In this document: one piece after another, positions 16,965 to 27,900 of the stretch | Position numbering within the stretch: position 1 is the first letter of the stretch | Layout of the letters: each line of letters begins with the position of its first letter | Origin: Ruminococcus difficilis | Lineage (GTDB): Bacteria; Bacillota_A; Clostridia; Oscillospirales; Acutalibacteraceae | Direction of reading: 5' to 3' | Assembly: GCF_016680995.1 (NCBI RefSeq) | Contig: NZ_JAEQMG010000140.1 | Span: 1-64,000, forward strand | DNA length: 64,000 nt | Notes under the pieces: model-generated | What the model was told of the DNA's origin: nothing | The model's database searches: none | The model's input: only the letters and a program-made list of their open reading frames with translations | Position numbers and translations under genes: made by a program

Positions 16965-18230
16965 TTAAACCTTCTCCGGGTCGGTGATGTAGCCTGCCAC
17001 CGCGCTTGCCGCTGCCACAGCAGGGCTTGCGAGATAGACCTCGCTGTCGACGTGACCCATTCTGCCGACGAAGTTGCGGTTGGTTGTCGAAATAGCTCTC
17101 TCTCCTGCCGCGAGAATACCCATGTGGCCGCCGAGACAGGGACCGCAGGTGGGTGTTGAAACGACAGCGCCTGCCTCAACGAAGATGTCGAACAGACCCT
17201 CGTGCATAGCCTGCAGCCAGATTTTCTGGGTGCCGGGAATAACGATGCAGCGCACGCCCTTGGCGAGCTTCCTGCCCTTGAAAATCTCAGCGGCCGCTCT
17301 GAGGTCGGAGATCCTGCCGTTTGTGCAGGAGCCGATCACGCACTGGTCGATCTTTACCTCACCCTCGCCGATTTCGTCGACGGTCTTTGTGTTCTCGGGA
17401 AGATGCGGAAAAGCGACGGTCGGGCGGATTTCGCCGAGGTCGATCGTGTATTCCTCGTCGTAAACAGCGTCCTCGTCGGCGGTGTACTCGACGGGAGTGC
17501 CCTGATATCTGCCGCTGCAGTACTCGCGGGTAACGTCGTCTACGGGGAAGATACCGTTCTTCGCGCCTGCTTCGATCGCCATATTGGCAATGCAGAGTCT
17601 GTCGTCCATGTTCAGCTCCGCAACGCCTTCGCCCGTGAACTCCATCGACTTGTAGAGAGCGCCGTCAACACCGATCATGCCGATGATGTGGAGAATAACG
17701 TCCTTGCCGCTGACATAGCCCTTGGGCTTGCCGACGAGATTGAACTTGATCGCGGACGGAACCTTGAACCATGCCTTGCCGCTGATCATGCCTGCCGCCA
17801 TGTCGGTTGAGCCTACGCCCGTTGAGAACGCGCCGAGCGCGCCGTAGGTGCAGGTGTGAGAGTCCGCGCCGATGCACAGGCAGCCCGGGCCCACAAGACC
17901 GATTTCGGGCAGAAGCGCGTGCTCAATGCCCATCATGCCGACGTCCATGAAGTTTTTGATGTCGTACTTGTTCGCGAAGGTGCGGGTCTGCTTAACGAGC
18001 GTCGCCGCCTTGATGTCCTTGTTAGGCGTAAAGTGGTCCATGATCATCGCGATCTTTGTGTTGTCGAAAACCGCGGTCGCGCCGTTCTGCTCGAAAACGT
18101 TGATCGCGACAGGCGAGGTAACGTCGTTGCCGAGAACCATGTCGAGCTTGGCGTTGATCAGCTGACCAGCCTTGACTTCTTCGAGCCCCGCGTGAGCCGC
18201 GAGGATTTTCTGGGACATTGTCATACCCAT
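16965..18230 (-). CDS. leuC: 3-isopropylmalate dehydratase large subunit, copy 1
   Basis: 421 residues, the short archaeal/clostridial LeuC type. It is an aconitase-family [4Fe-4S] enzyme for isomerisation of 2- and 3-isopropylmalate. The cluster ligands are Cys in VIGSCTNGR and the two in [20 protein letters not shown] is also conserved. It is about 94 percent identical to the copy at 30465-31733 by eye. It follows the DUF4340-like gene by 27 bases, which places a metabolic enzyme in the same operon as an ABC transporter. Confidence 0.93.
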   Translation of the reverse strand: MGMTMSQKILAAHAGLEEVKAGQLINAKLDMVLGNDVTSPVAINVFEQNGATAVFDNTKIAMIMDHFTPNKDIKAATLVKQTRTFANKYDIKNFMDVGMMGIEHALLPEIGLVGPGCLCIGADSHTCTYGALGAFSTGVGSTDMAAGMISGKAWFKVPSAIKFNLVGKPKGYVSGKDVILHIIGMIGVDGALYKSMEFTGEGVAELNMDDRLCIANMAIEAGAKNGIFPVDDVTREYCSGRYQGTPVEYTADEDAVYDEEYTIDLGEIRPTVAFPHLPENTKTVDEIGEGEVKIDQCVIGSCTNGRISDLRAAAEIFKGRKLAKGVRCIVIPGTQKIWLQAMHEGLFDIFVEAGAVVSTPTCGPCLGGHMGILAAGERAISTTNRNFVGRMGHVDSEVYLASPAVAAASAVAGYITDPEKV

Positions 18231-18257
18231 ATTGTATCACTCCAATTTTTTAATATG

Positions 18258-19736
18258 TTAATTAAATTTTTCAAGACCCTCGAGGGCTCTTGTGATGTCG
18301 GACTTTCTCGCGTGACCCATCACCTTTCCGTTGACAACGGCGGTGTAGAGTGTGTCGGTGTCGGGATAGAACGCGACGTCGTCTGAGTCGCCGTCCTCGT
18401 AGGTGTACTTAATTGTAAGGGTCGCTTCACCGCTTGTGCTGCCCTCGTTGGGGTCGGCAAGCTCGATCATGCCCACGTCCGAGCAGAAGCCCGAGAAGTT
18501 CTCGATCTGTATCTCCTCGCCGCCGAGGAATACGGTCGTTACATAAGAGGTGCTCTCGTTGCCCTCGTCATCGGTGGTGTGTGACTCGCGTGTGCTGAGC
18601 CTGAACGCCTTGCCGTTGACCTCGAAGCCCGTCAGTGCCGTCATCTTGGGATAGAGCACGTACTCGCTGCAGAGCTTCTCGTATGTCGTGTCTACCCACG
18701 GAACCTTCTCCGCCTTGATCGTGTAGACGATGCTTCTGCCGCTGAGCATGAGGTTGACGTTTCCGTCAGCGTCGGGCTTTGAAGCCGAGAGGCTGACGCT
18801 TGTGTCTGGATAATCCGCATTGAGCGTCGCGTGGGGCTGTGAGAGTCCCGCATCGCTGAGCTGAGAGTCGGACGGATTGACATACTTCACCGTGTCCGCG
18901 TACAGGCCGCGGATACCGCCCTCTATCTTGCTCGACTCGCTCTCGCTCGCGAATCTCGTCATCGGCTCGGTGAGGTAATAGGTAGATGAAAACTTCACGC
19001 CCGTGTATCTCTCGAGGATGAACGACGCGCCGTTTGAGGTCACGTTGATAGTCTGTGCGCCTGAGTTGTCGGTGCTGTCGGCGGTGTCGTTGATCGTCAG
19101 GCTTATCATATCATTCACGCCGAGCAGGAAGTTATTCGCGGTGTCGGTATCGATGACGTATATCTCCTTGCCGTCGCCGAACTTGATGTAGGTGCCCTTC
19201 GACTGCGGAGCGTCCGCGCCGACGGTGATGACCTCCTTTGTATCGTCCGTGAAGGCGATTTCCGCGACGGAACGCGGCTTGTCAAAGCCGAATTCGCTGC
19301 CGCCGTTGTCCTCGCCCGCTATTCTTGTGAACGAGAGAGTAGCCGCCGCGTTCGCGATCTGATCGGGCACGCCCGAACGGATCTCAAAATCCTCAAAGCC
19401 GACGAGGGTGTACACAGTCGCCTCGCCCTCGGGTGTGTTGGCGGTGATGTCGAGGGTGCCGTTCTCGTTCTCAACGTGGATGGTCTTTATGTCGGCAGGC
19501 ACATACTCCATCAGGGTACCGTAGCCGTTTTTGCTGCCGCCCGTCTTGCCGATCACCGCCTGGTGAACGCCGTTTGCGTCGGTGCTCAGGGAGATATCCG
19601 CGGCCTCGTCGGGAGTAGCGGCGCTGCTGTCGGAATCGCCGCCCTTCGGCAGGAGAAGCAGCAGAACCATCACTCCCGTGAGGACTACCGCCGCGGCGAT
19701 TATCGCTATCAGTGTTATCTTTTTGCTCTTACTCAT
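18258..19736 (-). CDS. DUF4340-like membrane-anchored protein, copy 1
   Basis: 492 residues beginning at MSKSKKITLIAIIAAAVV; the ATG at 19736 has AGGAGG upstream and overlaps the stop of the GldG-like gene by one base. One N-terminal membrane helix is followed by a large extracytoplasmic beta-rich domain with repeated DUF4340-type segments. In other bacteria such proteins sit with GldA/GldF/GldG-type ABC-2 transporters, as here, and may form part of the complex on the outer face. It is clearly more diverged from its paralogue at 31773 than leuC and leuD are. Confidence 0.75.
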   Translation of the reverse strand: MSKSKKITLIAIIAAAVVLTGVMVLLLLLPKGGDSDSSAATPDEAADISLSTDANGVHQAVIGKTGGSKNGYGTLMEYVPADIKTIHVENENGTLDITANTPEGEATVYTLVGFEDFEIRSGVPDQIANAAATLSFTRIAGEDNGGSEFGFDKPRSVAEIAFTDDTKEVITVGADAPQSKGTYIKFGDGKEIYVIDTDTANNFLLGVNDMISLTINDTADSTDNSGAQTINVTSNGASFILERYTGVKFSSTYYLTEPMTRFASESESSKIEGGIRGLYADTVKYVNPSDSQLSDAGLSQPHATLNADYPDTSVSLSASKPDADGNVNLMLSGRSIVYTIKAEKVPWVDTTYEKLCSEYVLYPKMTALTGFEVNGKAFRLSTRESHTTDDEGNESTSYVTTVFLGGEEIQIENFSGFCSDVGMIELADPNEGSTSGEATLTIKYTYEDGDSDDVAFYPDTDTLYTAVVNGKVMGHARKSDITRALEGLEKFN

Positions 19737-21220
19737 TACATATGCCTCCTGCGCAGCCATACTATGATGCCGGTGATTAGGATTGCAATGGGAATCACGC
19801 CGATGAAGATTATGCTCATCGCGCCCGTTGTGTTGACGTCGGTCACGCCGAGCTCTGTATTGTCGAGCTTCTTGCCCGTGATCGTAACGCTCTCGTCAGA
19901 CTTGTCGGAAACCGTGTTGAGCACGCTCATGAAGAAGTCCGCGTTGTTGAGGCTGTTCATCGTCATGAAGTCGGACGAGAACATTCTGTCGGAGCCGTAG
20001 ATGATAAGCCTTGACTCCGCGTCGGAATTGCTCTTGACGCTCTCGGCGGCAACGGCTATCTTCTTGCCTGTGATGCCGTCCTCGGGCTTGAAGCTGTCGT
20101 CCGCGTCAGTCGGGAAGATGCCCGCGCGGTCGGACGCGTTGAGAAGCGCGTGAGAGGTGTTCTCGTCGGTGATCTCGATTCCGCGCGTCTGGTAAACCAT
20201 GACGGGAATGTCCTTGTTCTTGAGGCCGTCGGTGTAGTATTCGTTGTAGTCCGTGATGAATACGAACATATCGGAGCTGCTCAGGAGGTGATCCTCGCTC
20301 GTTTCGTATACGAAGCCGTCGGTGAGCTTCATGCCCCACTCCTCGATCAGCGCCTCGGCGTTTGGCGTGTCGGTGTTCTCGGGAGTCGGAATGTAGATCA
20401 GGTTCCTGCCGTACTTGCCGTCGTTGTCGAGCCACTTCTCAAGCTTCTCGACAGCCTTGGCGTCGAGGTCGACCTTCGGCGCGTAGATTATAGCGAACTG
20501 AGCGTCCTCGTCGAGGTCGTCCGTAAGGAGAGATACCTCGCGAACGTCATAGGCGTTATTCGAAATCAGTGACTTGAGCGCGGTGTAGTCGCTCTCCTGG
20601 TTGCCCGTGATGAAGTCGACGACGACCTGGTTCTCTGTCGTGACCTTCATCGCCGCGGTGACTGTCGCCTGCTCGATCGTCGTACCGTTGACCTGGTAGT
20701 AGCCCGCCGAGAGGTACTGCTCGTCGTAGGTGAAGCAGTCGTCTGTCTTGACGCCCTGATATCTGTCGCCGCACTCCATGACAGCCATCGTGTCCTTGGA
20801 GCTCCAGTCGATGTTCTTGTATTTGTTGGTGAAGGACGGATTTGAGGTGGTGTCGATGTAGGACACGGTGAATTTGCCGTTTGAAGCCGCCTCCATCTTC
20901 TCGAGCAGGTTCTTCGCCTGAACGAAGTACTCGCCGTTGCCCACAAAGTCGTTCTCGGGGCTGAGAATGTACATATTAACGTCCTTGTCGAGGTGGGACA
21001 TGAAGTCCTCCGCGTCGTCTGAGAGCGCGTACGCGCTGTTGGAGGTCAGATCCATCTTGAGGTTCGGGAACCGCTCGACGAGCAGTCCCACAACTATGTT
21101 GAGTACCACGACAAGCGCGACCGCCGCGATCACAAGTACGACGGCAAGGCTTCCGTGGCGCGCCTTTCTCGATTTGAGAAACGCCTTGATGCCCTTGGAG
21201 GAATTGTTTTTCTTTTCCAT
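19736..21220 (-). CDS. GldG-like ABC transporter auxiliary protein, copy 1
   Basis: 494 residues. It has an N-terminal cytoplasmic Lys-rich start, a membrane helix near residues 22-48, an extracytoplasmic domain of the ABC-type_uncharacterised (GldG/DUF4350-like) class, and a C-terminal helix ending in RRRHM. Family members partner with ABC-2 permeases of unknown substrate. It follows the permease by 12 bases and overlaps the next gene. The gliding-motility name is only by family and does not imply gliding here. Confidence 0.75.
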   Translation of the reverse strand: MEKKNNSSKGIKAFLKSRKARHGSLAVVLVIAAVALVVVLNIVVGLLVERFPNLKMDLTSNSAYALSDDAEDFMSHLDKDVNMYILSPENDFVGNGEYFVQAKNLLEKMEAASNGKFTVSYIDTTSNPSFTNKYKNIDWSSKDTMAVMECGDRYQGVKTDDCFTYDEQYLSAGYYQVNGTTIEQATVTAAMKVTTENQVVVDFITGNQESDYTALKSLISNNAYDVREVSLLTDDLDEDAQFAIIYAPKVDLDAKAVEKLEKWLDNDGKYGRNLIYIPTPENTDTPNAEALIEEWGMKLTDGFVYETSEDHLLSSSDMFVFITDYNEYYTDGLKNKDIPVMVYQTRGIEITDENTSHALLNASDRAGIFPTDADDSFKPEDGITGKKIAVAAESVKSNSDAESRLIIYGSDRMFSSDFMTMNSLNNADFFMSVLNTVSDKSDESVTITGKKLDNTELGVTDVNTTGAMSIIFIGVIPIAILITGIIVWLRRRHM

Positions 21221-21232
21221 ATTAATACCTCC

Positions 21233-21937
21233 TTAGCTCCAGCGTCTTTTCTCGAGCGCGCGGACGGTGAAGAATAGGAACAGCGCCGTCACGCTCAGGA
21301 AGAATATCACGTCGGTAATGCTGAGAATACCGTATGTGAAGTTTTCGTAGTACTTCATGAAGCTGATTTTCTCGAGCACAGCGGAGATCCACTGAATGCT
21401 GATGTTGTTCACGAAATAGCTCATCATGCTGATGAGAAGTCCCGCGCCCATGCCGAGAACCGCCGCGACTACCTGGCTCTCCGTCAGAACCGAGATGAAC
21501 ACGTTTATCGCTATCATCGAGGCTCCGAGCAGAAGAGTTCCCAGCAGAGTGCAGAGGATAACCGACCACTGCGGCTGCGCGAAGAACGAGATCACCACCG
21601 CGTAGATAAGATAGATCACGTTGCACATCGCGAACATCAGGAACGCCGCGAGGAACTTGCCGAGCACGATCTCAGTCAGAGAGCACGGTGAGGTCAGCAG
21701 CGCCTGGTCGGACTTCTGCTTCTTTTCCTCGGCAAAGGACTTCATCGTGATTATCGGAATGAGGAACATTATGATGAAGAACATGTTTGAGAATACATAT
21801 GTGAGGCTGGTGCTGTTCTGGGCGAATACGTAGAAATTGAAGAACAATCCCGAAAAGAAGAAAAACACCGCCAGCACGACATATGCCGTCGCGGAGCTGA
21901 AATACGCGCTCATTTCGCGCTTTAATATCGCGCCCAT
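21233..21937 (-). CDS. ABC-2 type permease (GldF-like), copy 1
   Basis: 234 residues with about six membrane helices. It shows the ABC-2 transporter pattern, including the cytoplasmic loop FAEEKKQKSDQALLTSPCS, which contacts the ATPase in such systems. It sits one base after the ATPase gene and is about 85 percent identical to its paralogue at 34757. The transported substrate is unknown. Confidence 0.85.
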   Translation of the reverse strand: MGAILKREMSAYFSSATAYVVLAVFFFFSGLFFNFYVFAQNSTSLTYVFSNMFFIIMFLIPIITMKSFAEEKKQKSDQALLTSPCSLTEIVLGKFLAAFLMFAMCNVIYLIYAVVISFFAQPQWSVILCTLLGTLLLGASMIAINVFISVLTESQVVAAVLGMGAGLLISMMSYFVNNISIQWISAVLEKISFMKYYENFTYGILSITDVIFFLSVTALFLFFTVRALEKRRWS

Positions 21938-21938
21938 A

Positions 21939-22886
21939 TTATCGACCTGCCTTTCCCGCGCCCTGAGTCAGCTTGAGGAACATATCCTCAAGGCTCTCGT
22001 TGCCCGACTTCATCTCGAGAATCGGGGCGTTGATGCGCGCCATCGCGCTGAATACCTCTCTGCGGATATCAAATTCGTTGCCGTACTCAACGCTGTAGAC
22101 CGCGCTCTTTTCGCCAAGCTCGCGAACCTTCATGTACTTCTTGACCCCGGGGATCTTCTTGATCTCGCCGAGAACATCGGACGGTGAACCCTCAACGGTC
22201 AGCGAGAGCTTCTGGGTATCGGCGAGAGCCTTCGAGAGCTCGTCTGCCTTTGAGTCAGCCACGAGCCTGCCCTCGGAAATTACGATTATCCTGTCGCAGG
22301 TCGCCGAGATCTCGGACAAAACGTGCGAGGAGAAGATCACCGTGTGCTTCTTGCCCAGGCTGCGGATAAGCTTGCGGATCTCGATTATCTGCTTGGGGTC
22401 AAGGCCGACGGTCGGCTCGTCGAGAATCAGCACCGGCGGATTTCCGAGCAGCGCCTGACCGAAGCCCACGCGCTGGCGGTAGCCCTTGGAGAGGTTCTTG
22501 ATAAGTCTGTCAGCCATGTCTGTGATGCGCACAAGCCGCATGATCTCCTCGATGTGCTCCTTCTTGGGCAGCTTGACCTTCTTGAGGTCGAACATGAACT
22601 CGAGATACTTGCGCACCGTCATCTCGGGATAGAGCGGCGGGATCTCGGGCAGATAGCCGATTTTTCGCTTGGTTTCGCGCGGGTTCTCGAGAATCTCGGT
22701 TCCGTCAACCGTGACGGTTCCAGAGGTAGACGATATGTAGCCCGTGATAATATTCATGGTCGTGGATTTGCCCGCGCCGTTCGGCCCGAGAAAACCCAGA
22801 ACCTCGCCCGTATCGACAGTAAAGCTGATGTCGTCAAGAGCCTTGATGTCGCCGTATCGCTTGGTAAGGTTTTTCACCTCAATCAT
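21939..22886 (-). CDS. ABC transporter ATP-binding protein (GldA-like), copy 1
   Basis: 315 residues from the ATG at 22886, 8 bases after AAGGAG; an in-frame GTG at 22895 overlaps the RBS and is rejected. Walker A is GPNGAGKST, the signature is LSKGYRQRVG, Walker B is VLILDEPT and the H-loop is SSHVLSE. A C-terminal domain of about 90 residues follows. It is the first gene of the leftward operon that ends with leuCD. Confidence 0.92.
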   Translation of the reverse strand: MIEVKNLTKRYGDIKALDDISFTVDTGEVLGFLGPNGAGKSTTMNIITGYISSTSGTVTVDGTEILENPRETKRKIGYLPEIPPLYPEMTVRKYLEFMFDLKKVKLPKKEHIEEIMRLVRITDMADRLIKNLSKGYRQRVGFGQALLGNPPVLILDEPTVGLDPKQIIEIRKLIRSLGKKHTVIFSSHVLSEISATCDRIIVISEGRLVADSKADELSKALADTQKLSLTVEGSPSDVLGEIKKIPGVKKYMKVRELGEKSAVYSVEYGNEFDIRREVFSAMARINAPILEMKSGNESLEDMFLKLTQGAGKAGR

Positions 22887-23110
22887 GTACTTCACTCCTT
22901 GCTTATTCTATAAAACACCGATAATAATATTACCACAAAAATCGCCGTTTGGGTAGAGATTTATCAAAATTTTCAACGGAATTTCACATTCACGAATTTT
23001 TACGGCAAACGCGGAAACAATGATTAATGACGTTTTATCAAATCGGAGCGTCAGCGACCCTTAATTTTCCATTTTACATTTTCAATTTTCAATTAAAAAG
23101 GAGTTTTTCC

Positions 23111-23467
23111 ATGCAATACATTTACGCATTTCTTGTCGGCGGAGCGATTTGCCTTATCGGTCAGCTCCTGATCGACAAAACTAAACTCACCCCCGCCAAA
23201 ATCCTGACGGGCTTTGTTATCGCGGGCGTTGCGCTGAGCGTGCTCGGACTGTATCAGCCTCTCGCGGACTTCGCGGGCGAAGGCGCGGCTGTGCCGCTGA
23301 GCGGGTTCGGCAACCTGATGGCGGAGGGTATGAAGGACGCTCTGCGCGAGGACGGCGCTCTCGGAATCCTCACGGGCGCACTAAAAAGCGCCGCCGCGGG
23401 TATCGGTGCGGCGATCATTTTCAGCCTGTTAGGCGGTTTGTTAGGAAAGGCTAAGGGCAAGGACTGA
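23111..23467 (+). CDS. spoVAE: SpoVAE-like protein, copy 1
   Basis: 118 residues with three or four hydrophobic segments, matching the SpoVA membrane protein AE throughout (AFLVGGAICLIGQLLIDKTK, LGLYQPLADFAGEGAAVPL). SpoVA proteins move Ca-dipicolinate during spore formation and germination. Usually spoVAC and spoVAD are adjacent; here the gene stands alone, divergent from the ABC operon. AAAGGAG precedes the ATG. The paralogue is at 36577. Confidence 0.78.
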   Translation: MQYIYAFLVGGAICLIGQLLIDKTKLTPAKILTGFVIAGVALSVLGLYQPLADFAGEGAAVPLSGFGNLMAEGMKDALREDGALGILTGALKSAAAGIGAAIIFSLLGGLLGKAKGKD

Positions 23468-23562
23468 GGTTTGTATATTTTTGCTGTGGTTAAAATGCAA
23501 TTTCTATGCTATAATGGAGAAAAACGCGGAATACGTGTTATTTAGAAAGGAAGATTGCATTT

Positions 23563-24777
23563 ATGAAAACCACGGCAAAGCAGCTGCTCGCGGTGCTTCT
23601 GGCGCTCGTTATGACCGTTTCGTTCATGACTGTCATGGCGGTCAGCACCTCGGCGGCAACAACCCCTGTTCCCGTCGGCACAAACGGCGACATCCAAGGC
23701 GGCACCAACCACTGTGAGGAATTCAGCACGACCTATCCGGATGACCCGATGCCTCCCGTCTTTGAGGTGATCCCCAAGCTCGTCATCTCCCAGCCCGAGC
23801 TCGACTATCCCGCCATGCCCGAATACGCCATGACGCAGACCGGCAGCTCGGATGATCTCTATTTTTATGAGACCCTGACGCTCAAAGCGTCTCCTTATCC
23901 CTATGAGTGCAACGTCGCGCTGTATTCCGCCATCTTCCCCGCCGATCCTCCCGAATACTGCGAAGAGGATAACATCGCGTTCTATGTGAGGAAGGACACC
24001 GAGGTCACCTTCCGCTACCACGCCTTCACCGACACGCTCACGGTTGAGCGGAACGTTGATCTCGAAATGACTGACAGCGAGTACACGCTGCCATATGAAG
24101 AAACTCCCACCACCATGGAGCCCACCTCCGAACCGATCGGTGAAACGCTGGAGCTCTACTGCATTCTCAAGATCTACCGTCCCGACGGCGCTGTGATGGA
24201 AAGCGGCATGTATCAGGCTGTCATGGGCTTCTCCCCCACGTTCACCGCAGACATCAGCGATCTGCCTGTTTTTGACACACCCTATAAGGCAACACTCAAT
24301 GTTTATTCCTGCATCTGGCCGGATGAACTCGTTTTCAGCAGCGACGAATGGTTCTATGTGCGCAGCGAAGGCACCGTCAGCTTTAGGGCATACGCCCCCG
24401 GCGGAAGTCTTACTATCAGCGGAGACGGCGTTGAGCTCACCACCGACCCCGATGTGACCTACCCGACGACCCTACCCGACGTAACGACCCTTCCGCAGGA
24501 ATGGACGACCTCACCCGCCACCACCGCACCCGCGTATCACGGCGACATTTGCTTCGGCGACGTGGACATGAACGGCAAGCTGACGATCGCGGACGCGACC
24601 CTGATCCAGCGCGCGGCGATCGATCTCGTGAAGTTCAGTCAAAACCAACTGTATCTCGCCGACGTGAACGGCGACAGCCGCATCTCGATCCTCGACGTCA
24701 CCTGCATCCAGAAATACCTCGCGGAGTTCCGCGACGGCACCGCATTAGCAGGCGAATTCGCGATGACGTTGATATAG
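23563..24777 (+). CDS. Secreted dockerin protein, cassette 1
   Basis: 404 residues. There is a signal peptide to about residue 32. The body appears to hold two related beta modules, each with a YPYECNVALYSAIFPADP- or TLNVYSCIWPDE-type core, then a Thr/Pro linker. A C-terminal type I dockerin carries two Ca-binding loops (GDVDMNGKLTIADATLIQ and ADVNGDSRISILDVTCIQ). Dockerins bind cohesins on scaffoldins, so the protein is probably exported and joined to a surface complex. No catalytic domain is recognised. TATAAT near 23510 is a probable -10. Confidence 0.82.
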   Translation: MKTTAKQLLAVLLALVMTVSFMTVMAVSTSAATTPVPVGTNGDIQGGTNHCEEFSTTYPDDPMPPVFEVIPKLVISQPELDYPAMPEYAMTQTGSSDDLYFYETLTLKASPYPYECNVALYSAIFPADPPEYCEEDNIAFYVRKDTEVTFRYHAFTDTLTVERNVDLEMTDSEYTLPYEETPTTMEPTSEPIGETLELYCILKIYRPDGAVMESGMYQAVMGFSPTFTADISDLPVFDTPYKATLNVYSCIWPDELVFSSDEWFYVRSEGTVSFRAYAPGGSLTISGDGVELTTDPDVTYPTTLPDVTTLPQEWTTSPATTAPAYHGDICFGDVDMNGKLTIADATLIQRAAIDLVKFSQNQLYLADVNGDSRISILDVTCIQKYLAEFRDGTALAGEFAMTLI

Positions 24778-24800
24778 ACAGATATTCCCGGAAAAATAAC

Positions 24801-24836
24801 AGCCGTCAGGGTTTTCTCCTGACGGCTTATTTTTAT
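24801..24836 (+). terminator. Terminator of the cassette 1 dockerin gene
   Basis: 10-bp stem agccgtcagg / cctgacggct, 7-nt loop, then TATTTTTAT. Confidence 0.85.
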
Positions 24837-24851
24837 GCAGACAAAAGCGGA

Positions 24852-24875
24852 GCTGCCGCACGAATGTGCGGCAGC
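24852..24875 (-). terminator. Probable terminator of nifJ
   Basis: Perfect 10-bp stem gctgccgcac / gtgcggcagc with a GAAT loop, 30 bp after the nifJ stop, followed on the minus strand by a short TTTT. Confidence 0.65.
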
Positions 24876-24905
24876 CCTTTATTATTTGTATTGATTTGTG
24901 TTAAA

Positions 24906-27900
24906 TCAGGTCGCGTCCTCGAAGCTTGCGATTCTGGAGAGATGCGCGTACTTCTGCTCAGCGTACTTCTCAGCCTCGTTGAAGAGCTTCTCTGCTCTTT
25001 CGGGGAACTTGCGGGTGAGAGCGTTGTAACGAACCTCGCCCATGATGAAGTCGCGGTAGGAAGCTGTGGGAGCCTTGCTGTCGAGCTGGAAGGGATTCTT
25101 GTCCTCAGCAGCAAGTCTGGGATCGTAACGGAAGAGGTTCCAGTAGCCTGCGTCAACAGCCTTCTTCTCCTCGAGCTGAGCGATGCCCATGCCGCCCTTG
25201 ATACCGTGGTTGATACAGGGAGCGTATGCGATGATCAGTGAAGGACCGTCATAGCTCTCAGCCTCTACCATAGCCTTGAGTACCTGGTTGTTGTCAGCGC
25301 CCATAGCTACCTGAGCGGTGTAAACGTAGCCGTAGCTCATTGCGATAGCAGCGAGGTCCTTCTTCTTTACAGCCTTACCGGCAGCTGCGAACTGTGCAAC
25401 GGAGCCGATAGGAGTAGCCTTGGAGGACTGGCCGCCTGTGTTGGAGTAAACCTCTGTGTCGAATACGAGAATGTTTACGTTCTCGCCGGAAGCGATTACG
25501 TGGTCGAGACCGCCGAAGCCGATATCATAAGCCCAGCCGTCGCCGCCGAAGATCCACATGGACTTCTTGGCAAGCTCGTCCTTGTCAACGAGGGTCTTCT
25601 TTGCAAGCTCGCCGACCTTAGCGTCGTCAACAGCCTTCTCGAGCTCTGCGATAAGAGCGTCGGTAGCGGGACGTGAAGAGGTGGAATCTGTGATAGTGTC
25701 GAGATAACCCTCGCAAGCTGCCTTGAGGTCAGCGTTGTCGGTGGTATCCTTGATCTCGGTTACATAACCAACGAGTCTGTTGCGGATAGCCTTCTGACCG
25801 AGAGCCATACCGAGACCGAACTCGGCGTTGTCCTCGAAGAGGGAGTTCATCCACGCGGGGCCGTAGCCCTTCTTGTTGGTGGTGTAAGGAGTAGCGGGTG
25901 CGGAAGCGCCCCAGATGGAGGAGCAGCCTGTAGCGTTGGCGATGAACATTCTGTCGCCGAAGAGCTGTGTAACGAGCTTAGCGTAAGGAGTCTCGCCGCA
26001 GCCTGCGCACGCGCCGGAGAACTCGAGCAGGGGCTGCTTGAACTGGCTGCCCTTGACGGTTGTGAACTTGAACTTCTCTGCAACCTCGGGCTTCTCGTCT
26101 ACGGTCAGACCGTAATCGAAGAGAGCCTGCTTGGGTCTCTGAGAGTCGATGGGCTTCATCACGAGAGCCTTGTTGCCCTTCTTGCCCGGGCAAACCTGCG
26201 CGCAAGCGCCGCAGCCGGTGCAGTCGAGGGTGGAAACAGTCATAACGAACTTGAGTTCCTTGAGACCGATCATCGGGATAGCAGCGGTGCCCTCGGGAGC
26301 AGCGGCAACCTCCGCGTCAGTCATGGGAACGGGACGGATAACAGCGTGCGGACAAACGATCGCGCAGCGGTTACACTGGATGCAGTTCTCGCTCTGCCAC
26401 TCGGGAACGTCAACCGCGATGCCTCTCTTCTCGAAAGCAGCGGAGCCGTTGGGGCAGGTGCCGTCGATGTGGTCAACGAAAGCGGAAACGGGCAGCTTGT
26501 TGCCCTTATAAGCGTTAACGGGCTTGAGGATGCCGTTTACGTACTCGACGAGAGCGCCTTCGCCTGCAGCGTTGTCAACAACAGCGTCGTCGGCAGCGTT
26601 GAGCCACTCAGCGGGGATCTCGACCTTCTTGAGGTCTTCCATACCGCGGTCGATCGCGGCGTAGTTCATGTCTACGATAGCCTGACCCTTCTTGGAGTAG
26701 GACTTCTTTGCAGCGTCCTTCATGAACTGCTTTGCTTCCTCAGCGGGGATGATGTCGGCGATCTTGAAGAACGCGGACTGCAGAACGGTATTGACACGGC
26801 CGCCCAGACCGATTTCCTTACCGATCTGAATCGCGTCGATGGTGTAGAAGTTGATCTTTCTCTCGGCGAGGATTCTCTTCATCTTGCCGGGGAGACGCTT
26901 GGAAAGCTCATCAACATCCCAAGCGCAGTTGAGCAGGAAGGAACCGCCTTCCTTGAGGTCGTCGACGATGTCGTACTTGTCAACATAAGAGGGGTTGTGA
27001 CAAGCGACAAAGTCAGCCTTGGAGATATAGTAGGTAGATTTGATCGGGGTGTTGCCGAAACGCAGGTGGGATACGGTCAGACCGCCGGACTTCTTGGAGT
27101 CGTAAGCGAAGTAGCCCTGTGCGTACATGTCGGTGTGGTCGCCGATGATCTTGATGGAGTTCTTGTTCGCACCGACGGTACCGTCCGCGCCGAGACCCCA
27201 GAACTTACAGCTGTGGGTGCCTGCGGGAGTGGTGTCGGGATTCTCCACAACGGGGAGAGAGAGGTTGGTAACGTCATCGACGATGCCGATGGTGAAGCGC
27301 TTCTTGGGAGCCTCCGCCTCAGCGTTTCTGTAAACAGCGATAACGTCTCCGGGGGTGGTGTCCTTGGAACCGAGACCATAGCGGCCTGCGAATACCTTTA
27401 CGCCCGCGAACTCGGAGTCATTGAGAGCAGCGAGAACGTCGAGGTAGAGGGGCTCGCCGATGGAGCCGGGCTCCTTGGTTCTGTCGAGAACGGAGATAGT
27501 CTTGACGGTCTTGGGCAGCTCGGAAACCATATACTCGCCGACGAAGGGACGATACAGTCTGACCTTGAGCAGACCGACCTTCTCGCCTGCGGCGTTGAGG
27601 TAGTCAACAACTTCCTCTGCGCAGTCGCAGACGGAACCCATCGCAACGATCACGTGCTCTGCGTCAGCAGCGCCGTAGTAGTTGAAGGGCTTGTAGTTGG
27701 TGCCGATCTTCTCGTTGACCTTGTTCATGTACTCGATCACGACTTCGGGAACAGCGTCATAGTACTGGTTGCAGGCTTCTCTTGCCTGGAAGAAGATATC
27801 GTCGTTCTGAGCGGTACCGCGGGTAACGGGGTGCTCAGGGTTGAGGGAGCGTCTGCGGAAAGCCTCTACAGCGTCCCAGTCGAGCATGTCAGCGAGGTCA

